This document shows positions 44,844 through 57,061 of a DNA stretch of 64,000 nt, in pieces (positions within the stretch are counted from its first letter, which is position 1; each line of letters opens with the position of its first letter). The position numbers and the translations under genes were made by a program. Location of the stretch: the NCBI GenBank assembly GCA_023055425.1, contig JALGPY010000004.1, positions 115,299,504 through 115,363,503 of the forward strand. Direction: 5' to 3'. The notes beneath the pieces are model-generated. The model had not been told where the DNA came from. It worked only from the letters and a program-made list of their open reading frames with translations, and did no database searches. The stretch is from Linanthus parryae (lineage: Eukaryota; Streptophyta; Magnoliopsida; Ericales; Polemoniaceae).

Positions 44844-46486
44844 TGACACGATTTCTTACGTGTATACGCAAGTGCACGGTCGAAGTAATAAAGTGTGAGT
44901 ATTGAAACTCAGGTTGTCGATCCCACGAGGACAGATAGTAGATTTATTATTAATTAGAGATTAAATCTAAAGAGTGTAATTGAAATAACAGGAGGAAAGT
45001 TGTTGATTTGAGAAATTGTCACCCCCAATCAAGTGACTATATTAAACTGACTAAAAGACAATATTTTTTGGATTTTTATAATTAAACAAGGTTTGATTAA
45101 ATAAGGAGAAGAACTAGGCGATCTATGGATCACCTAGGGCATTAGACAATTCCGGATATTGCTTTGAAACACGTAATGATGAATATGCTCTTGATCACGT
45201 TTAACTACTTACAATATTCTTTCAATCTCATGTAAGTCTATGCTAGATTCAATAGTCGTCATCTGTCGATCCATAAACTATATCACCTAACAAGCATTAC
45301 GAATAATCCTACGTTTTGATCCAACCCTAACATTTCGCCTTTCGGTCCATCATGATACGGGGTTGCTAGCAATCCTAGATTCATGAGCTAATCAATCTTC
45401 ACCTGTCAGTCCATCAATCTTTCACCAAGTAGATACCCTAGTTCATGACGCTAAGGTAGCATAAAATTAAGAACAAGATTACTAGAAGATGCAAATTCAC
45501 TATTACTTTAAGCTATGAACGATTGAGTTATTATCATCATCTACAATGGTCATTCCTATCATCCCTAAGCGTGTCATTAGCTTTAGATCAAGGATACACA
45601 ATATAAGAAGAAAGATAATCAACATTAACCAATCCAAATGCATGAATCAATAAGCAACAATCCGGAAAGCTTGTCTAACAAAACCCTAGGATCTCCATAG
45701 AGCCTAGCAAAGTAAACTACTCAAATATACTGTAAATAAAAGCTAACAAGTTCGTAGTATTGAGAAACGATAGAAAAGATAGGAGGGATAGTCAAACTCG
45801 TGACGAAATTCGCGTTGCGGCGACTCCGGCGTGGTTCTTCATGCCCCTCGTGCTCCCTAGCGTTCCTCCATGGTTCCCCAGCAGCTTCTTCTGTGATTTA
45901 GGTCTAAGAATGCGTTCCCCAGCAGCTTCTTTTGTGATTTAGGTTTAAGAATGCGTTATTGTACTTCAGCCCCTCCAGTTTGTAATTCCCGGACAGAATT
46001 ATTTTCTAATCTTGCGCGGGCTATATCTCCGTCATACAGACTCGTCTTTGGGCCTACCATATATAGTTGGAAAGCTAAGGATGTCTACTTTCCAATGCGG
46101 CAGGCCTTGCTCCAAAATTCTTTGTAGATTTTCCTGGGATTCGAAAAGAGTGCAGGCTGGTCCTGTGTGACTTTTCCAACTTTGCTTCGTTTTTGCGTCT
46201 CCTTTTCTCCTCTTCATCTAGCTCCATTCCAAGCATATCCAAGCCTTTCATAAGCTCCATTGCACCTCTTTTACCTGAGATACACAACACTAAACAACCC
46301 GTGCAATTATCATAGAAAATATGAGAGAAAACATGCACAAATAGGCTAGAAACACAACTTTTCACTCTTAGGCTTGTAAGTCATCAATTCCACATATTAA
46401 CGCACATATAACATATAAATAACGTGAAATAAGCCTATTGCAAGTAATATGGAAGTATAAAAATAACTCTTAAAAGAGAGTTATCA
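44844..46486 (-). repeat. F 5' LTR (1,643 bp)
   Basis: Starts on the minus strand TGATAACTCTCTTTTAAGAG, which can form a terminal hairpin; ends at CGTGTCA. Followed on the plus strand by the second agatg (46487-46491). Confidence 0.87.
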
Positions 46487-46491
46487 AGATG

Positions 46492-46665
46492 CACTTACTC
46501 AGAATATTCAATCTCATTCAAATTTTTGATAGAGGAGATGAGAATATTTGCAAAGTACCAGCGCATGTCTCACCTACCACGCCCCTACGCAGCGTAAGCG
46601 TGGAGGACCGCGCTAGATCAATAGGCATATGATGCAGGAGATTGACTCTAGTGCAAGTGAGAGAC
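46492..46665 (+). pseudogene. B2 3' end of decayed pol and polypurine tract
   Basis: Collinear with about 25592-25754 of B1, including gaccgcgctagatcaatag and the purine-rich gcaagtgagagac just before the LTR. Confidence 0.6.
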
Positions 46666-48205
46666 TGTTGGAATTGTGCCCTAGAGGCAATCAATTAATT
46701 GTGGCATTTATGGATTTACGATTCATTATGTTATCGATATAGAGATATGTTAACATGAATGAATTCCTTGGAATGTAAGTGTTATATTCTTAAATATCCC
46801 TAGTCGATTATAATGATTAATAGGACAATCATCTATATACTAGTATGGGATTGGATTGATATGGAGATATCATGATACAACACATGGGTATGCATTAGGA
46901 GTAATGGCATACTAGATTGACCCATCTCCGAGAAGGCTACATACAAGTTATTTAAAGTCACAAGTACTTCTCGCAGTGCAATGGTATTGTCATCCTTAGA
47001 CTTGAAGTCACTAGATATTCTAGTTGTGGATTATTGTGTATTTGGTAGCGTCAAACGCTACACCGTAACTGGATAGCTATAAAGGCGCGTACCGGATACA
47101 ATACGAAGCAAGCATAGAAATCGTAGTGGACGTAGATAGAATTTGTCCATCCCACATAACGGGAGCAAATATCCTAGGCCACTGGAGGGATAGTGCTTAT
47201 AAAATGTCTGGCCAGACTCAAATAAATCAATATGGATATTGATGTTATTTGCACGAATAAGGCTATTCCCAGGATCGAGAAACTATGGATTGGATATACG
47301 AGTGTGACTTGTATGTCTCGTGTCCAATCCAGATATTAAGACAAAGGGATGAGACAATTACTTGCACAAGGTTTGTCATGATGACTATTCTATTTGTTGG
47401 CTAGAATTGATGTCTTGCTAGATGCCGCTCCATATTAGTAAATAGTTACTACCAACTAAATAGAACCTATGGAGTCACACGCCATATAGGAGTGAACTAG
47501 AATTGGGAATTAATTAATTAAATTAATTAGAAGGATCAAATCGCAACGACTTGCTAACTTAGTAGGACTAATATGCAAGTTGGACTAATTCATGTAGAGA
47601 AATGATTAGGATTTGCCAAGGTGGACTAATTCATGTAGAGACATGATTATGATTAATTTGAAAAGTGAACTAATCCATGTATGGACATGATTATGACTAG
47701 TTTGCAAAAAGGGACTAATCCTTATTTGAGTAGGATTAGGAGAGGGGTTCTTGATGTAGTAGGACAAGGAGTTGTTGGACTATATAAAGAACACTCCTAG
47801 CTTATTTTCTCTACACACATCTATATGATAGAGTAGGAGATAATAAATAAAGGAGAGAGAGCAAGTCCCAAAGGAAGGGCCGAACCCCCCTTGGGACTGC
47901 CCCCTACCCGTCGGCCATGAAAGGGAGCCGCCACCTTGGTGCTCCATTGTTGATTGATTCCTTCTTCCTCTTCCATTCTTCCTAGCTAGCACAAGGAGTT
48001 GGAAGATCTAGGTATCACCTCTAGGCGTGGATCAACCGTAGAGACGTGACACAATTCACGTGACAAGTCATCACAAGAGAAACCCTTAGGTGTGTAACAT
48101 GATTCTTCCTTTACCATCGTTATGCTTCTTGTCCTGTGATCCTTGGAGGGTATTGAATGAATAAATTATATTATTCCGCTGCGTATCCATGATCAAAACC
48201 CTACA
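46666..48205 (+). repeat. B2 3' LTR (1,540 bp)
   Basis: TGTTGGAATTGTGCCC to ACCCTACA. TATA box tatataaag at 47781-47789, with upstream CATGTA/GACATGAT repeats. Followed by ctaat, the outer target duplication. Confidence 0.87.
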
Positions 48206-48210
48206 CTAAT
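48206..48210. other. Target-site duplication of the B1/B2 nest, right copy
   Basis: ctaat, matching 4475-4479 some 43.7 kb away. The C LTR reads continuously across the two copies by comparison with the B LTRs (gtagtg-ctaat-ataattgcaatccttag). Confidence 0.88.
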
Positions 48211-49359
48211 ATAATTGCAATCCTTAGACTTGAAGTCACTAGAAACTCTAGTTGTGAAATATCGTGCTTTGATGTTATCAAACGTCACACCGTAACTGGG
48301 TGACTATAAAGATAGTTATCGGGCATGATAGGAAGCAAGCTTAAAGATCGTAGTGATGTAGATAGGATTTTTCCCTCCCGCATAATGGGAGTAAATATCC
48401 ACGGCCACTCGAGGGATGAGGCTTATTGAATGTCTGGCCAGACTTAGACAAATCAATATGGAGATATTGATGTTATCTGCTTGCATAAGCATATTCCCAG
48501 GATCAAGGAACTATGGATTGGATATACGAGTGTGACTATTTATGTCTCGTGTCCAATCCGGATATGGAGACAAAGGGATAGTTCAATATGAGATATTGGG
48601 CACAAGAGGTTTGTCGGGATCACTGACTATTTCTGTTAGTTGGGTGGCATGGATGTGTTGCTAGACACGACTCTATGTTAGTAATAAGTTACTACCAACT
48701 AAGTAGAAACCTATGGGGTCACACGTAAAATAGAGTAGAACTAGATTTGGGATTAATTAATATGATTAATTAATATGATTAATTAATAAGAAGTACCATT
48801 GTGCAACGCCTTGCAAACTTAGTAGGACTAATATGCAAGGAAGGGACTAATCCAAGTTCATGTAGAACTAGGAAGGACCTTTATGTAGTTAACAAGGAGT
48901 TGTTGGACTATATAAAGGAGGCTCTAGCTTCCTTCCCACTTAATGTTAATGTTATTAGACATAACACAAGAGAGTGGGAGAGAGAAAAGAGAGAGAGAGA
49001 GAGAGAGAGATAGAGAGAGCAAGACAAGCTAGAGGCGCCGCCCCTAGCCGTCCGCCCCCTTCCCGTCGGCACAAGAGAGGGCCGAAACCCTCTCTTCTTC
49101 CCTTTGGTTGCTTGATTCGTTATTATCTCTTCCTCCGGTCCAAGCTAGCACTTGAGAAGGAAGAATATAGATCTCACCTCTAGACGTGGATCAACCGTAG
49201 AGACGAGGACATCATTCTTCGTGTGATCTCCCAAACCAAAAGGTACACAATTACTATGTCCCTTATCATGTTATGATGTCTCCTCTTGTGATCCTTGGTG
49301 GGCTTTGAGTAGGATTAAATTTTGTTATTACGCCGCGTTACCTACGTCAAAACCCAACA
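48211..49359 (+). repeat. Element C 5' LTR, second part
   Basis: Continues from 4479. TATA box tatataaagg at 48909-48918, a GA-rich run at 48985-49017, and the end AACCCAACA. It shows the same module order as the B LTRs at clearly lower identity. Confidence 0.82.
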
Positions 49360-49360
49360 G

Positions 49361-49372
49361 TGGTATCAGAGC
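49361..49372 (+). other. Element C primer-binding site
   Basis: TGGTATCAGAGC, one base after the LTR. Confidence 0.87.
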
Positions 49373-49655
49373 CACATGTCGTAGTGCATAACATGATTTT
49401 ATGTGTTACGATTTCATTTTATACACCGCATTGTTAATATGTATCAAAAACTGAAATTAATTGGCATAGTAGATGCAAATTGAATTTGATTCAAAATAAA
49501 CAAGAGCTAATTTAACATTGGATGTTAGAATTGGTGAGTTTAATCACATAGGATGTGAATTATTGGGTTCTTGAAAATTAGGGTTCATGTGCACATAGTT
49601 GAAAAGGAGTTTTCAATTATGGAAACAATTTTATGGAAACATCCATACAGGAAAC

Positions 49656-51448
49656 AGATAACTCTCTATTAGAGTTATATTTCTTGCAAATTTTATATCG
49701 TTTTGCGTGATTCCCGGGTTGAAATTGAGTTTTACACTATGAATGTTGAGAAAACGTAGAAAGTTGAGTTTCTAGCCCTTTATTGTTAATCCGGCGTTTC
49801 GATGCATACTTCGATGTTATTTGTCAAATATAATCGCTTTTTATGGTTGTTCATGTTTTCGTGACAGTAACGGATGCTAAATGATGGCTAGGAGGCATGA
49901 AACGAACTTCAGAAGCAAAGCAAACTCAAGAGGAAGCAAGAGAAGCAAAGTTAGAAGAGAAAAGGTGACCAATCTCCACTATTTTGATCTTATCTTGAGT
50001 TCTACAATACATTTTGGAGTGATACCAGTGGAAAGTGAAAGTAGACTCAAAGAGATTTCCAAGGATAGGTCACAGAGCTAAAACGGAGATAGGACGAGAA
50101 AGATTTGGTCCGTCAAAGAGGATGCAAATCTGAGAAAATCCCCAGGGGTGTTCGTGCGAACAAAACTTTTGTTCGCACGAACAAAATGCCTTAGAAAAAT
50201 TTCAAGATGGCCAAAAGGGTGAAAAAGGGGCTGCTAAATTGTAGGAACAAGAAATCTGTTCGCACGAACAGAGAACAAAGGTGTGTTCTCACGAACAGCA
50301 AAGCTGTTCGCACGAACAGAGAAGAAAAGACTGTTCGCACGAACAGTCGACTGTTCGCACGAACTGAGTGGCCAGAAGCGTTGTTTTGGGGTTTTTCTGC
50401 AATTTATTGAAAGTTTAAAGACACCAACCTTATTCTAATATAGAGGGACGGATTTGGAGGGTATTCACGCATCTTTGGAGCCTAGAGAGCTGGAAAGGAC
50501 GGGTGAAAACGCTTGGAGCTTGGAGGATCATCAATATTGAAGATTTTAGCGTTTGATCATCTTTTCTTCATATATTCTTCATGACTTTCATTGTTTTGAA
50601 TATGTTGAACGTTTCTATGTCTAGCTAAACTTCTTAAATCTAGGTGATTGATGGAAAGCTAGGGTTTGTGGATGATTTTCCGGGTTTACGACTTGTTGCA
50701 TGTTTTGACTTAATGCTATGAATGTTCTAGTTAGCCTATCTATTCTTGTGCTTTATTATTAATGTTCATGACTTGATCACCCGTAGAATATTATTTTTTG
50801 AGAGAGTTGCACGAAAGTGAGCTTGTTGATACGTGTTAAAGAATAGTATAGGTGATCTTGTAGTTTCTTGAGACCGAGAGGAGATAGGAACTTGATTAAC
50901 CGTGTGAGGGTAGTTTCAGTTGGTTTGTTAGAACTTAGTGAAAACGGCGGGCCGACGGGACCCGGTGAACGAGCCTAGCAAATCAAATAGAGTGTATTGG
51001 TAGACGGAGGTGGACCGAGAGGACCCGAAGGCTATTTATTACACAAATTCATGTGAGATTGAGAGAAGATCATGATGAGTATTACCCGGTGTAACTAGAA
51101 CGTGCATAGAGTGTTTCAAGCATCATCTGGAAATCGTTAACAACCCTAGGGACCAACAATTGCCTAGTTCTTCTTTATTAATCGTATTTCATCACAAGTT
51201 ATTTTCGTTCAAAGTGAAAATTCTACAAAAATAATTAGTCAGTAGTCATTTGCTTTTAGTCGCTTGTTCGTGGGCGACAAACTTATAAAATCAAACACCT
51301 TTTTACCGGTTACATAGATATCGTAAAATTAATCTCTAGTTAGCTAATAATTGTAAATTCCCTTGGGTTCGATACTCGGAGTCTTAAAAATACTCCTAAT
51401 ACTACTTGACCGTATACTTGCGTCTAAGCGCGTAAAGAATTCGCGTCA
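49656..51448 (+). mobile_element. J: solo gypsy-type LTR (1,793 bp)
   Basis: Flanked by gaaac on both sides (49651-49655, 51449-51453). It starts AGATAACTCTC (canonical TG mutated) and ends ATTCGCGTCA, and its ends resemble the F LTR (TGATAACTCTC to cgtgtca). There is no internal region, so it arose by LTR-LTR recombination. It contains seven GTTCGCACGAAC-like palindromes. Confidence 0.85.
50147..50366. repeat. Cluster of seven near-perfect CTGTTCGCACGAACAG palindromes in solo LTR J
   Basis: Copies at about 50148-50162, 50169-50184, 50256-50271, 50283-50298 (one mismatch), 50304-50319, 50331-50346 and 50353-50366. Both arms are kept, and the spacing is irregular (15-80 bp), so this is not a simple tandem array. 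Confidence 0.85.
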
Positions 51449-52089
51449 GAAACAACCAAACTTGGGCAACAAGAAAGAAGGGAAGGAGTCTAGGGACGAA
51501 ACCCTAGCCGTCCGCCCCCTTTCTTGCGCGCCAAGCAAGGCTGCGGGTCACATAGGGCGGCCAGCCTTGGGCCGGGACGAGTGGCTGGCGGCGGTCCTCC
51601 TAGGGGTTCGGGCCTTGAATGGCTTGGAACCCTTGGACCGTTGTAACCCTAATTACCCAATTCAACTAAAATTGAACAAGCGTGTTAAAAATTGGTTTTA
51701 ACTGTATTATGTGCTTTTTTGCATGGTGGATGGATATGGCCTAGGTTGTGGATGTTTATTATTTTGTGGTTTGGATTACGGCCTGCGAGCTGATAAAATT
51801 AATGTAATAATTAATTAGGTTTTACGGCTTGCGAGTCGTCTTTTCTCCTTGACATGTGAGGCTTTTATTATTTATTTATTCTAGATGTTAGGCTAGAATT
51901 AGAAATATTTAGATGTAGCCAAGAGTATGGAGAAGAAGACCGGAGAACCAAAGAAGCCAAAAGACAAAGAAGACATTCCTAGGCGTGCGGCTATGGTGGA
52001 GCACATGGAGATGAGCTTGTCACTTTAGGGCAATTGGATATTATCATTCGCTTGATAATATCTTAGTCTAGGCGCCATATCCATGCCAT

Positions 52090-52090
<1 letters not shown>

Positions 52091-52134
<44 letters not shown>
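52091..52134. repeat. Poly(T)44 tract in the C leader
   Basis: B1 and B2 have only a short T-rich stretch (cgtttatttatg, cgttttttgtttt) at the matching position. Confidence 0.9.
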
Positions 52135-52136
<2 letters not shown>

Positions 52137-52833
52137 CTTGTGGATGTTTATTATTTATGTCTTGTTATTTTTTGTGTGTGTATGGCGATACTAGCAAAAC
52201 GTTAACAAGATAATAATAAACATGGATGGTCTTTTATTGTGGATTGCCCAATCCAAATAAGTAGATCATGTTGATTAGATCAACCAAACAAATTAAGAAA
52301 ATTAAATCCCTCAATTAAATATTGCGTTGTGCCTTCTCTTGCCAAAACACCCTTCATGATCAAGGTTTATTAAAACTCGGGCTTTCCAAAGCAAGGCAAT
52401 TTTAATTTACCATGATGTGTTGAGGACGACACAAGCTAGTAATGTGTGTATGTTGAAGCAAGAGGTTGGACGCAACTGGATAAGACTCAACTGGATTGAT
52501 GAACCTTAGAGGCATTACAATTAGGCGTTATCAATTGGATAAGAATAAAGAGTTATTCACCAAATTGGACCAAGAGTTGCATTATGATGCAATTGGAATC
52601 ATTCCTACCTAAATAACCTATTATTGGGTGACTTGCCAAAGCAAGCTCAAGAAGAAGTAAAAAAGGGATCTTGGACCTACTAGAAAATATAATGATATTT
52701 TCCGCATTAATGGTGAGGGCTATTAATCCGAGAAAAATAGTGGGAGCTATATTTGATGATCTTGCCATTGTTGAATATAGTTAAATTGTTCAAAATACTA
52801 AAATTGCACATTTCTCGTTTTGTAGAATTCCAA

Positions 52834-54126
52834 ATGGCAAACAACAACGCATCGACTTCATCCCCACGATCTGTAATTGAGAAGGATAAAGCGTCTGGAA
52901 CGAATTTCCTTGACTAGTACAGAAACTTAAGGATTGTCCTTACGCAAGAAAAGAAGCTGTACGTCTTGGACACTCCAATTCCAGCCCCACCACAAGATGA
53001 GTCTGTTCTGGCGGATGTGAGGGCACGTCAGAAACATATTGATGATCCTTATGACGTGACTTGCCTCATGCTTTGCACCATGACTCCTGAGCTTCAGAAG
53101 CAGCACGAGAATATGGAAGCCTATGATATGATCATACACTTGAAACAATTGTTTCAGGAACAGGCAAGGCATGAGCGCTATGAGGTGTCTAAAGCATTTT
53201 TCAAGAGTAGTCTCGCAGAGGGGAATCCAGTAGGGCCTAATGTGCTCCGAATGATCGGGTATATTGAGAACCTTGAGAGACTGGGATTCCAACTAGGCCA
53301 AGATTTGGCAACTGATCTTGTATTGCAATCGTTGCCTGGCAGTTATAATCAGTTCATCATGAACTATAATATGAACGAGATCAGTAAGACTCTGCCAGAC
53401 TTGTTGAACATGCTAAAGACAGCGCAACAGAGCGTCAACAAAGGCAAGGGCAAGGCCATAACGATGGTTCATAGGAAGAAGGGCAAAGGAGTTGCCTCTA
53501 CTTTCAAATAAAAGCGCAAGAAAGTTGCGAAATCCAAAGAAGCCCTAAAGCCTTGTGGAGGCGTGGCTAAAAGTGAATGTCACTACTGTAGTCATCCGGG
53601 TCACTGGAGGAGGAATTGCCCTAAATATCTGGAGGATAAGAAGCTTGGAATAGTGATTCCACCACAACCAGGTATTTATGTTATAGACGTCAATCTTTCT
53701 ATTTCATCATCTTGGGTATTGGATACTGGATGTGGTTCTCACATTTGTCGAAATGTGCAGGATTTGAAAAGAAGTAGAAGATTGGCTAAAGGGGAGATAG
53801 ACCTGCACGTCGGGAATGGAGCAAAAGTTGCCGCATTAGCAGTAGGCGTTTATGAGCTATCTTTGCCTTCTGGAATTATTTTAGAATTAGACAATTACTT
53901 TTATGTGCCTGCTATGAGCATAAACATTATTTCCGTTTCTTGTTTGGACGAGAAGGGTTTTTCTATTTCAATAAAGGACAAGTGTTGCTCCATTTATTTT
54001 GATAGTATGCACTATTGTAGTACGCATTTGTCTAAGGGATTGTATATCGTTGATCTAAATAGTCCAATCTATAACATAAATAGTAAAAGGATTAAAACTA
54101 ACGATTTAAATCCTACATATCTGTGG
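52834..54126 (+). pseudogene. Element C gag-protease (Angela/Tork copia), two premature stops, cut by G
   Basis: A single frame from ATG 52834 (MANNNASTSS). It has a TAG at codon 28 (52915-52917, where the family has Trp) and a TAA at 53509-53511; both flanks are in phase, so these are simple point lesions. Gag core motifs include YDMIIHLKQLF and LPGSYNQFIMNYNMN. A zinc knuckle, CHYCSHPGHWRRNC, follows, then the protease active site WVLDTGCGSHIC and the hydrophobic partner strands. The frame ends inside the pre-integrase region at PTYLW, where the G LTR begins. The product would have been capsid plus protease. Confidence 0.85.
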
Positions 54127-55628
54127 TGTTGATTCAAATACCCTTGAATGTGTTTTGGATGGTAATTGTTTTGAGTGATGAAATACAAAGACAAAGACAT
54201 AAGCAGCAAAGCATTTCAGATACTCCAAGGCCTTGAGATACTGACAGAGCTTCAAAGCCTTGAGAGTTGTTTTATCCTGCTATATGTTCTAACAGTTCTG
54301 TGTTGCAGATTGGATATCTGATTATACAGATCAGGGATTTACTGCATATACTTATAGTTTACACTATTTACATATCTAACACAATTTTAGATGATCAGAA
54401 CAGGAAGAATAAAAGTTTTCTGGGTTTAGCTTTGAATATATGTGAAGCAGGTTCAGAGCTCCAAGGCCTTGAGATGTGCCTTGAGCTGTTGACAATTTTT
54501 ACAGAACTAAGTTGATTCTTTCTTTTAGGTTTTGATTCTTATCATTGTGATTATTAATTGACTTCTAAGAGTCTTAAACTTGTTTTTCATGACTTATATG
54601 TATTAGAAGTTAAACAGATCACTGTTCTAATCTTTAAACCAGTTTTATCAGAAGATGGAAAACCAAACAGTCATACCACTGTTATCTTTATGGATTTTGT
54701 TGTTGCTGTGTTTTAATGTTGTTGCAGTTTTGTTAAACGTGCAAGAACTATCTCAACAAACTCCAACGGATATCCACTTAGAGCTGTTTGAATTTCAGTT
54801 GAAAACAGAAGAAGGATTTGTAGGAACCGAGATCCTAAAATCTCTTAGTCAGTTGCAGCTGTGGATAAAAGAGACTGGTTTGAATTTTGAAGGAAGTAGA
54901 GGCTTGCAGAATACTCAGAAAGGTGTGACAAATTCATGGGAGATCATTCATTCAAACACGCAAGGATTCAAGCTTCAATCTAGATTCCAGAAGATCAAAT
55001 CAATCCAGTTTACAGAAGAACACATCCAGGCTTCAATAGCTTATCTCTTCTATTGTGTTCTTCACTTGTTCTGTAATCTGTGTATCTTTTAATTATCTTA
55101 AACCTCACTTAACCTAGTGGTTAGTTGTTCAAGTGAACAACAAGAGGTTCTTGTTAGCTCAACAGTTAGTAGCTGGAACTAGATAGGTTTGGAACCACAA
55201 GCTGTATAGGTGTAAGGGAAATCACTTAGACTTGAAGATCTAGGGCTGTTTCTATGTGAGTAATAAGAAGTGTTTGCCCAATCCTGGTGAAATTAGATCC
55301 CTCAGGCAGAGATTAGGTCCATTGGGACTGAACTCTCTAAATTGCTTTGTGTTCTTTACTTTACAGTTTGATTATTATCTGCAGCATACAACTCAAATCA
55401 AACTAGGGTTCATAAGCTGTTTAGAATTGATAATAGTTCAAGGCCTTGAAGCTTTCTATTTTTCCTTTGAAAGTCAGACAGTTTTCTAAAATCTCAAGGC
55501 CTTGAGATTTGAGTTTCACACAAAGCTAATCTGTTAAGTTTTGAGTTTTGCAAAAAGTTTCCATACTCTATTCACCCCCCCTTATAGAGTATTTAGGTCC
55601 TGTATTTAGTCTACATTACACACTTTCA
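54127..55628 (+). repeat. G 5' LTR (1,502 bp)
   Basis: TGTTGATTCAAATACCC to CACACTTTCA. It contains several copies of the palindrome CTCAAGGCCTTGAG (54225, 54246, 54458, 55438, 55492, with small variations). A frame at 54655-55092 lies inside the LTR and shows no homologous motif. Confidence 0.78.
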
Positions 55629-55630
55629 AT

Positions 55631-55642
55631 TGGTATCAGAGC
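55631..55642 (+). other. G primer-binding site
   Basis: TGGTATCAGAGC, two bases after the LTR end. Confidence 0.87.
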
Positions 55643-55678
55643 TTGTGTCACTGTTTTAGATCTAACAATCTGGTGACT

Positions 55679-57061
55679 ATGAGTAATGTAGGAGATGGTG
55701 GATTCTCACAAGGAAGGGCAGCAAACAGACCTCCATTGTTCTGTGGTGATAACTTCATGCACTGGAAGGCATTGATGAAGATGTTCATCATAGATCAAGA
55801 CATGGAACTGTGGTCAATAGTTCAGAATGGTCCTCATGAGTACTATACTACAATTGATGGAGTCAGATGTATCAAGTCTGAGGAAAATCTTTCAGTTACT
55901 GAACTGGAAAAGGTATCAAAAAATTACAAGGCTAAGAATCTGTTATAATGTGCTATTAATGCATATGAGTTCAACAGAGTGTAAAATTGCAAGAGTGCCA
56001 AAGAAGTATGGGATAAACTGGTGGTGACATATGAAGGAACTAGCCAGGTTAAGCAGACCAAAATCAACATACTTCTGAGGCAATATGAATTGTTCAAGAT
56101 GAATTCAGATGAGACCATCAAGGAGATGTTCAAAAGATTCACTGATGTGGTGAACAATCTGGATTCATTAGGAAAGAAGTTCTCAAATGAGGAGAAGGTC
56201 AGAAAGATTCTGAGAAGCTTGCCAAAAGCCAAGTGGGAGCCAAAGACAACAACCATTGAGGAAGCTCAGGATTTAAGTCTTCATCAGCTATATGATCTAC
56301 AAGGAAAGCTGCTCACTCATGAAATGTCTATGAAAGATGTGGAAGGTGATTTGAGTGAAAACATCAGGAACTTAGCACTTAAGGCAAAAGACAATGAAAA
56401 GTCTCAAAGCCTTGAGACTGAAGATGAGCCTGATGATGAAGATGCTTTAGCATTGATCTCCAAGCCCTTGGCCAGGATTCTCAAGAAGAACAGGAACTCT
56501 GGTAACAGGGATTACAACAGAGAGAGATCAAGACCTTCAGGCAGCAAGGACTACAAAGGTAAACCTTCATCACAGTCACATAAATCTAAAGTAATGAATT
56601 GTTTTGAGTGTGGTGATGCAGATCATTTAGTAAGGGACTGTCCACATAAGAAGAAGAACAGGAACTTTCAGAAGAAAGACAGTGAAAACAGAAGGAAGAA
56701 AGCCATGATGGCTTCCTGGAGTGATTCTGATTCATCAAGTGACTCAAACACAGAAGAAGATTAGGCAAACTTATGCTTCATGGCAAAGCATGATGAGGAA
56801 AAATCATCAGACAGACATATTGAAGATATGGTAAAAAATCTACTTGCTAGTCCTTCTTATGCACTTTCTGAAATTCTCAAAAGTATGTTTTTAAATGAGG
56901 AAAGTTATAGAAATGAGATTTCTACTTTAAAAATTAAGATTCATGAGCAGGTAAAAGAAAACCTGGACCTAGTTTTTTCGAACAAAACTGTTGAAGTTTC
57001 TAAGACAAAGCTTGAAAAGGAATGTCTAAGATTCTTCACCTTCAACTGTCTAAGATTCTAA
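55679..57061 (+). pseudogene. Element G gag (SIRE type) with three in-frame stops, truncated
   Basis: ATG at 55679 (MSNVGDGGFS). The N-terminal motif is RPPLFCGDNFMHWK. Stops are TAA 55946-55948, TAA 55982-55984 and TAG 56762-56764, all in one phase. The capsid region has EVWDKLVVTYEGT and RILRSLP-like motifs (KILRSLPKAKWEPK), followed by a zinc knuckle, CFECGDADHLVRDC, a basic stretch and the Ser/Asp-rich SDSDSSSDSNTEED. The frame continues past the TAG with ANLCFMAKHDEEKSS, as in SIRE Gag proteins, until the break near 57040. Not functional. Confidence 0.8.

Larger units (their letters stand above)
38965..46486 (-). mobile_element. Element F: minus-strand Ty3/gypsy retrotransposon with tRNA-Asp primer site, no gag-pol
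   Basis: LTRs at 38965-40650 and 44844-46486. On the minus strand they begin TGATAACTCTC and end ATCGTGTCA. The primer site TGGCGCCGTTGCCGGGGA matches tRNA-Asp, as in the Athila/Tat group. The 4.2 kb internal region has no gag or pol motif. The only sizeable frame is an unfamiliar protein right after the primer site. Non-autonomous. The LTR pair is very similar, so insertion is fairly recent. Confidence 0.85.
49373..54126 (+). mobile_element. Element C internal region (leader and gag-protease), interrupted by J and cut by G
   Basis: The leader resembles that of B1/B2, with the G/C-rich island at 51490-51640 and the gcctgcgagc-type motif at 51781. It is interrupted at 49656-51448 by solo LTR J. 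Gag-protease runs from 52834 to 54126, where element G enters. The rest of C is not in the window. Confidence 0.8.
54127..57060 (+). mobile_element. Element G: SIRE-type copia retrotransposon, 3' truncated
   Basis: 5' LTR, iMet primer site and a long gag with zinc knuckle and an acidic/Ser tail, a SIRE/Maximus arrangement. No integrase, RT or 3' LTR follows. The sequence changes abruptly near 57040-57062 to the copia fragment H. The target copy on the left would be tgtgg (54122-54126). Confidence 0.75.

Noticed and set aside
50147..50366. CRISPR-like array
   Set aside because: Repeats are short palindromes with uneven spacing in a plant LTR; there are no unique spacers of constant length and no cas genes.
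54655..55092. 145-codon frame with hydrophobic N-terminus in the G LTR
   Set aside because: It lies wholly within an LTR, has no motif, and the LTR upstream of the primer site is not expected to code.
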